Position numbers and translations under genes: made by a program | Part shown: one piece after another, positions 14,811 through 18,034 of the stretch | Layout of the letters: every line of letters starts with the position of its first letter | Position numbering within the stretch: the stretch's first letter is position 1 | Notes under the pieces: generated by a model | What the model was told of the DNA's origin: nothing | Database searches by the model: none | Seen by the model: only the letters and a program-made list of their open reading frames with translations | NCBI GenBank assembly: GCA_900542045.1 | Contig: UQMI01000065.1 | Span: forward strand, 1 to 18,034 | Source: an uncultured Blautia sp. | Lineage (GTDB): Bacteria; Bacillota; Clostridia; Lachnospirales; Lachnospiraceae | Direction: 5' to 3' | DNA length: 18,034 bases

Positions 14811-16562
14811 TCAGCTAACCAAAAAAGCTCTTAGAGCATCGACAAATTTCCAAATGGCCTTGTTTTCATCATATTCAATATCAAACAATTTGTTCAACGC
14901 TTTTGATATCCATTTAGATTTATTTGAAGACCTTTCAAGATCATAATCGACCAACCAGGACTCCAGTTCTCCGACATTTACAATAAATAACCCAATATTA
15001 GCGCAACAGGACCAGAGAGTATCAAAGTTATTTTGGAGTGCATCCGGTAATGCTGCCCGTCCATTCTTTTTAAATTCAGACAGCTCATCTGACTCATCTC
15101 TGAGCTTTTTTAAATTTTGTCTGAAATCAAATAATGCACTCGCAATATCATCGGGATCAGCAGTTTCGAGAATTGTAGTCCGTTCAGCAAGTTCTTTAGT
15201 TTTAGCTTGAAGGTCACACAAAATCTCATACTTATTCTGACTCTGAAAATGGTTTATTATTGCTTCTCGTTCTTCAAGCGCTTGGTTTTTTACCTGATCG
15301 TCTGGTGTTATTTGTAGTATGTCTGTAAATTCACGCTTATCCCTAATCACATCAGCATCTGCAATCATAGCGAATTTGATGCCAAGTTTTTTGTATGGGT
15401 CTATAATCTTCTTCAAAGTTTGCTTGTTATGGGCGTTAACAAAGTGCACCTCATCAGCAGATCCAATTTTTTGAAACAGTCGATGATAAAATACTGCATC
15501 TGCATCAGCTTCTGTTGCAACAACGCCTTTGTAAAACATGCCTTCTAGAACTCTTGAAGAAGATAGCAAAGGATCAGTAATTATTTGATTGAGGGTAGCG
15601 GAATCAAGAACATTTGCCTCCGTAACATTCTCAACTCTATCAAGATGAATAATTACAGCATCCCTTGTAGAACTCAAAAGCCCCCTTAGAAAATCTGCGC
15701 TATGAGTTGCAATAAAAATTTGTTGGGACGGCTCAACAAGTCCAGAAATAATCTCACCTAACTGCAGTGCCTGAGGTGGATGCAGAAACGCTTCTGGTTC
15801 ATCAAGTAAAAACACAGGTTTTTTGGCAGATACAATGGCGCTAATCATTCCCAAGACACTTCTTAAACCATCTCCTTGAGTATCTAATATCTGGTATCCA
15901 GATAGTTGCTCAAATGCTTCTTGTGGATTGTTAGAAACAAGGGAGAAATCATCCCCTACTTTGAATTCCAATGTTCCCAAATTGAATGGATTAAGGAATA
16001 TATCAATACCAAAAATCTTACGAATACACTCTCTAACAGTTTCTGTTGAGGATGAGCCAGAAATATAGAGGGCTTCTAAAACGTTTTTTGCTCCTCGTTT
16101 ATGTAAATTTTGCTGCACAGGCTGGCTCATTGCCAATTTCAATCGATTATCTGTATTTAGATAAGTTACCAATCCTGCTCCGGTTGCAGCACGAAACGCG
16201 CGTTTATCACGAACTAACCAATTTGACAATGTAGTTAAAATATCAGGATAAGTAGGTCCCGTAGGATCGCTATCTAATGTTGGGGCAATATGACGTAACT
16301 GTTTGCTTTGGTTTGTTTCAACTATTTTCATATCATAGGCTTGTTCTATTGCATCCCATGATTCAGGATAGGGAACTTCTAACTCATTTAAGATAACAGT
16401 AGGTGCTCGTGTTCCTGTTATGTATCCCAGCATATCTTTCAACAACTGTGTCTTGCCACAATTATTGGCACCAACAAAAACATTGATCCTTCCAGGCGTA
16501 AAAGGCTCCCCCTTTTTTAGACAAACAGAATTTATTCTATATATGTAGGTAGCTTCATCCAT
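14811..16562 (-). CDS. AAA ATPase-TOPRIM protein, OLD-like putative nuclease
   Basis: Protein of 583 residues. An ABC/SMC-type ATPase domain has Walker A GANNCGKT (31-38), Walker B FLLDEPEAFLHP (251-262) and an H-loop in IATHSADFLRG (284-294). A TOPRIM-like domain follows: VVATEADADAVFYHRLF, matching the E-x-x-x-D pattern (Glu351, Asp355), and AMIADADV, the D-x-D pair (Asp402, Asp404). These are the metal-binding residues of OLD-family nucleases. The remaining roughly 160 residues include a coiled-coil-like charged region and GELESWL (531-537), a motif common near the end of OLD-like proteins. The start ATG has GAGGAGG 9 nt upstream. OLD-type proteins act in phage defence alone or with partners (UvrD helicase in Gabija, reverse transcriptase in some retrons). 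No such partner is here; the neighbour is a Fic protein. A nuclease role is inferred from motifs. Confidence 0.85.
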   Translation of the reverse strand: MDEATYIYRINSVCLKKGEPFTPGRINVFVGANNCGKTQLLKDMLGYITGTRAPTVILNELEVPYPESWDAIEQAYDMKIVETNQSKQLRHIAPTLDSDPTGPTYPDILTTLSNWLVRDKRAFRAATGAGLVTYLNTDNRLKLAMSQPVQQNLHKRGAKNVLEALYISGSSSTETVRECIRKIFGIDIFLNPFNLGTLEFKVGDDFSLVSNNPQEAFEQLSGYQILDTQGDGLRSVLGMISAIVSAKKPVFLLDEPEAFLHPPQALQLGEIISGLVEPSQQIFIATHSADFLRGLLSSTRDAVIIHLDRVENVTEANVLDSATLNQIITDPLLSSSRVLEGMFYKGVVATEADADAVFYHRLFQKIGSADEVHFVNAHNKQTLKKIIDPYKKLGIKFAMIADADVIRDKREFTDILQITPDDQVKNQALEEREAIINHFQSQNKYEILCDLQAKTKELAERTTILETADPDDIASALFDFRQNLKKLRDESDELSEFKKNGRAALPDALQNNFDTLWSCCANIGLFIVNVGELESWLVDYDLERSSNKSKWISKALNKLFDIEYDENKAIWKFVDALRAFLVS

Positions 16563-16596
16563 GTGTGCTTTCCTCCTCTTTTTGTGTCTTGCTCAT
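16555..16596 (-). CDS. Possible 13-codon leader peptide before the ATPase gene
   Basis: An ATG at 16596, shortly after an AAGGGA ribosome-like site, opens MSKTQKEEESTHG and stops at TGA 16557-16555. It overlaps the ATPase start at 16562 by 8 nt. The arrangement would allow translational coupling. The peptide could equally be chance, since the AGGAGG of the ATPase lies inside it. Confidence 0.25.
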   Translation of the reverse strand: MSKTQKEEESTHG

Positions 16597-16606
16597 ACTT
16601 CCCTTG

Positions 16607-16633
16607 AAAATGCCAGTCAGTGTCTGGCATTTT
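16607..16633 (-). terminator. Hairpin between fic and ATPase genes (attenuator or terminator)
   Basis: Perfect 10-base arms AAAATGCCAG and CTGGCATTTT (16607-16616 and 16624-16633) surround a 7-base loop. On the minus strand the stem ends in four U. It lies 45 nt upstream of the ATPase start, so it could terminate fic transcription partially and set the level of the ATPase. Confidence 0.6.
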
Positions 16634-16645
16634 AGACTGCTCCAC

Positions 16646-16672
16646 AATTTAACAGACAATGTCTGTTAAATT
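16646..16672. promoter_or_regulatory. 27-bp near-perfect palindrome over the fic stop codon
   Basis: Thirteen-base arms AATTTAACAGACA and TGTCTGTTAAATT flank a single base. It overlaps the fic TAA (16671-16673). The core ACAGACA-TGTCTGT looks like a dimeric regulator operator. A weak minus-strand promoter may overlap it (TTGTCT, then TAAAAT 19 nt later), in which case binding would repress the ATPase gene. As RNA it would form a hairpin with an impossibly tight loop, so a DNA-level role seems more likely. Confidence 0.5.
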
Positions 16673-17795
16673 ACATATTATCAATATATAGCCGATGTGA
16701 AATCAATGCATATTCCCACATGCGATTCCGCTCGCCGTCACCGATTTGAGTGACAAACTTATGCTCTTGCAAAAAATGCATGGCTTTTGACACCGAATTA
16801 AATGATAAGCCTGTATGCTTCGCAGCGGACGAAACCGTTGTTATGGGAAATCTTCTTAAGTATTTGAAGACAGAATAGACACTTTTAGGCTGGCCTCCAA
16901 TGTGCATCAGTCGATCCTCGGCTTCGGTAATAGCTTGTTCATACTGTATCAATTGTTCAGCAGATTGCTTTGCTGCCTGGCCTATAGCATTAACAAAAAA
17001 CTTGATCCACCGAATATAACCACCGCTGTACTGGGTAGTCCGAAGTAAATCAAAGTATTCATTTTTATTATGATACAAGTACTCGGACAAGCATATCAGC
17101 GGCCGTGCCTCTTCAACGACATCATGCAGTATCATCGACATAAGGATCCGCCCGATAATACCGTTATACCGTTCAAATGGATGGATCATTTCAAATTGGT
17201 AATGTACCAGTGCTGCCTTAATTAGCGGATCAGTATTATGGTCGTTATAGAGATATGCAGAAATATCAGCCAGTGCCGGGAGCACAGCATCCGGTGCTGT
17301 AGGGTTGTATCCTTTGAGATTCGTCTTTGCACCCAGCCAAAAGGTTTGATGATCCCTAACATCTATCGAGTTATCCTCTGATTCTCCGTTAAGTGCGATA
17401 CCGCAAATCCGGCTCAAGTCAGGAGCTGCGACTTCCATACTTTTTGCCGCCTTAAATGCCATTTCCAGGTTAGCGATCGGCGTTATATCACCTTTGCCGG
17501 TGCCGCGGATAGTGAGTATTTCTTTGAAATCGGGACCGTCGTAGTCGATCATATGGGAATAGGTACACTCTTTCAAAAGCATCAGCTCCGCAAATGCTTC
17601 TTTATTCGGAGCATACTTAACAAGCCCTTCCAGAAAGCTAATGTTCCTGTGGGCTTCAATCAGTAAAGCAGCCAATTCGTCATCCATCTGATACATACCC
17701 CCGCGCATCAGGGGACGCGGGGTAAAGGAATAGAATGTAAGGCTTGGCTTTTCGGGATCAAAATGTTCCGTGTAATCACCTGTGTAGGGCAGCAT
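16671..17795 (-). CDS. Fic-domain protein with C-terminal winged helix, divergent active site
   Basis: Protein of 374 residues with the usual layout of Fic-wHTH proteins: an N-terminal Fic_N helix region (LLIEAHRNISFLEGLVKYAP, about 44-63), the Fic core, and a C-terminal winged helix (about 305-362: ITTVSSAAKHTGLSFNSVSK, then GERNRMWEY). Fic enzymes transfer AMP or other phosphate-containing groups to target proteins and often act as toxins. The catalytic motif reads HPFERYNGIIGR (205-216) against the canonical HPFxxGNGRxxR. His205, Asn211 and the last Arg216 are kept, but Gly is Tyr210 and the first Arg is Ile213. The usual autoinhibitory SSxIEG aligns to SHMIDY (80-85), with Asp84 in place of Glu. 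Start: ATG 17795 with GAGG 8 nt upstream. It is the first gene of the island and is followed by the AAA-TOPRIM gene after 108 bp. Activity and target are unknown. Confidence 0.88.
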   Translation of the reverse strand: MLPYTGDYTEHFDPEKPSLTFYSFTPRPLMRGGMYQMDDELAALLIEAHRNISFLEGLVKYAPNKEAFAELMLLKECTYSHMIDYDGPDFKEILTIRGTGKGDITPIANLEMAFKAAKSMEVAAPDLSRICGIALNGESEDNSIDVRDHQTFWLGAKTNLKGYNPTAPDAVLPALADISAYLYNDHNTDPLIKAALVHYQFEMIHPFERYNGIIGRILMSMILHDVVEEARPLICLSEYLYHNKNEYFDLLRTTQYSGGYIRWIKFFVNAIGQAAKQSAEQLIQYEQAITEAEDRLMHIGGQPKSVYSVFKYLRRFPITTVSSAAKHTGLSFNSVSKAMHFLQEHKFVTQIGDGERNRMWEYALISHRLYIDNM

Positions 17796-17856
17796 CGCAT
17801 ATACCTCAACAACAAATAGTCATTTTCAGTATATCATTGACACAGTGAATAGAAAA

Positions 17857-17898
17857 GAACTATTTCTTGATTTATCTCAGAAAACCAAGAAATAGTTC
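17857..17898. repeat. 13-bp inverted repeat upstream of fic
   Basis: Perfect arms GAACTATTTCTTG (17857-17869) and CAAGAAATAGTTC (17886-17898) are separated by 16 bases. The structure lies 62-103 bp upstream of the fic start and just upstream of a TATACT -10-like element (minus strand, about 17832). It may be an operator for the Fic winged helix or an end structure of the island, whose edge is only 35 bp away. Confidence 0.65.
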
Positions 17899-17932
17899 AA
17901 TAAAAATCGAAAATCGAGTTTCACGAATTAGC

Positions 17933-18034
17933 CATACACACGCCAACTCCGGTCAGCGCAGTCGCTCCGATTCCCGGAATATAGCCGCTATGATCGCTGG
18001 CAGGAAGAAAAAGGGGAGTTGATGCCGCTGCCTT
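17933..18034 (-). pseudogene. MATE-family efflux transporter, 5' fragment of the split gene
   Basis: Read from the window edge on the minus strand, the sequence encodes YIPGIGATALTGVGVCM, the end of helix 1 and start of helix 2 of the MATE protein whose remainder is at 13488-14675. Upstream bases include LPAIIA in a neighbouring frame. The roughly 15 residues normally between LPAI and the YIPG motif are missing, so the fragment also seems to have an internal deletion or frame change. After the Met codon the sequence leaves MATE homology and meets TGA at 17923-17921. The true start codon should lie beyond 18034. Confidence 0.7.

Larger units (their letters stand above)
14676..17932. mobile_element. 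Inserted 3.26-kb island carrying fic and AAA-TOPRIM genes
   Basis: The segment separates two pieces of one MATE gene that read on the same strand. On the 5' side GIGATALTGVGVCM ends at 17933; on the 3' side PLIMIVSAF begins at 14675. Joined, they give the family's normal GVGV-x-x-PLIM sequence. The island holds two minus-strand genes and no integrase, transposase or recombinase. No clear target duplication was seen; only CA, or an imprecise CACACG-CAA match near 14691 and 17937, is shared at the ends. The island looks richer in A/T at third codon positions than its neighbours, which fits acquisition from elsewhere. Boundaries are inferred from loss of MATE homology and may be off by a few bases. 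Confidence 0.75.

Noticed and set aside
14811..16562. Gabija, PARIS or retron assignment for the ATPase
   Set aside because: Gabija needs a UvrD-like GajB, PARIS has a separate AriB, and retrons need a reverse transcriptase and msr/msd RNA. None is in the window, so only OLD-like is claimed.
14676..17932. Target-site duplication flanking the island
   Set aside because: Only CA, or an imprecise CACACG-CAA match offset by about 15 bases, is shared at the two ends. That is too little to name a transposition mechanism.
17932..18034. Plus-strand open frame at the right edge (begins PYTRQLRSAQSLRF)
   Set aside because: It first looked like part of a transposase or relaxase. The minus strand of the same bases reads YIPGIGATALTGVGV, a clear MATE match that agrees with the split gene, so the plus-strand frame is a shadow.

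Overview
The window looks like Clostridia DNA, most likely a Lachnospiraceae gut anaerobe. It has moderate-to-low GC, AGGAGG ribosome sites, a B12-independent glycyl radical enzyme (GRE) with its activase, a YesM/YesN-type two-component system and an RbsABC-type sugar importer. Nearly every real gene is on the minus strand. No tRNA, rRNA, CRISPR array, integrase or transposase was found.

Region 1 (about 395-11920) is a catabolic cluster. From its promoter near 11892-11919 the order of transcription is sugar ABC ATPase, permease, lipoprotein binding protein, GRE, then GRE-activating enzyme. A second probable promoter (4768-4776) starts a regulatory unit: a degenerate orphan RbsA-like double ATPase, an AraC-type response regulator, and a histidine kinase with almost no extracellular part. 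The likely scheme is import of a sugar or polyol and radical-based cleavage or dehydration in the cytosol, with the two-component system sensing the substrate. The GRE substrate cannot be assigned: pocket positions used by glycerol dehydratase are changed.

Region 2 (1-426 and about 11960-13470) is decaying DNA on both sides of that cluster. It holds a MarR-family pseudogene, a collapsed dinJ-yafQ toxin-antitoxin module that keeps a good promoter, a frameshifted small membrane protein gene, and a likely terminator. About 120 bp of this material occurs twice in the same orientation (1-126 and 12839-12958), bracketing the whole catabolic cluster.

Region 3 (13488-18034) is a MATE efflux gene split in two. 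Its 3' part is at 13488-14675 and a piece of its 5' part is at 17933-18034. The 3.26 kb between them carries a two-gene module: a Fic-domain protein with a C-terminal winged helix and a divergent active site, and an OLD-like AAA ATPase-TOPRIM protein. The module resembles an acquired anti-phage or toxin cassette. It has large inverted repeats before, between and after its genes. This is the best candidate in the window for an undescribed system.
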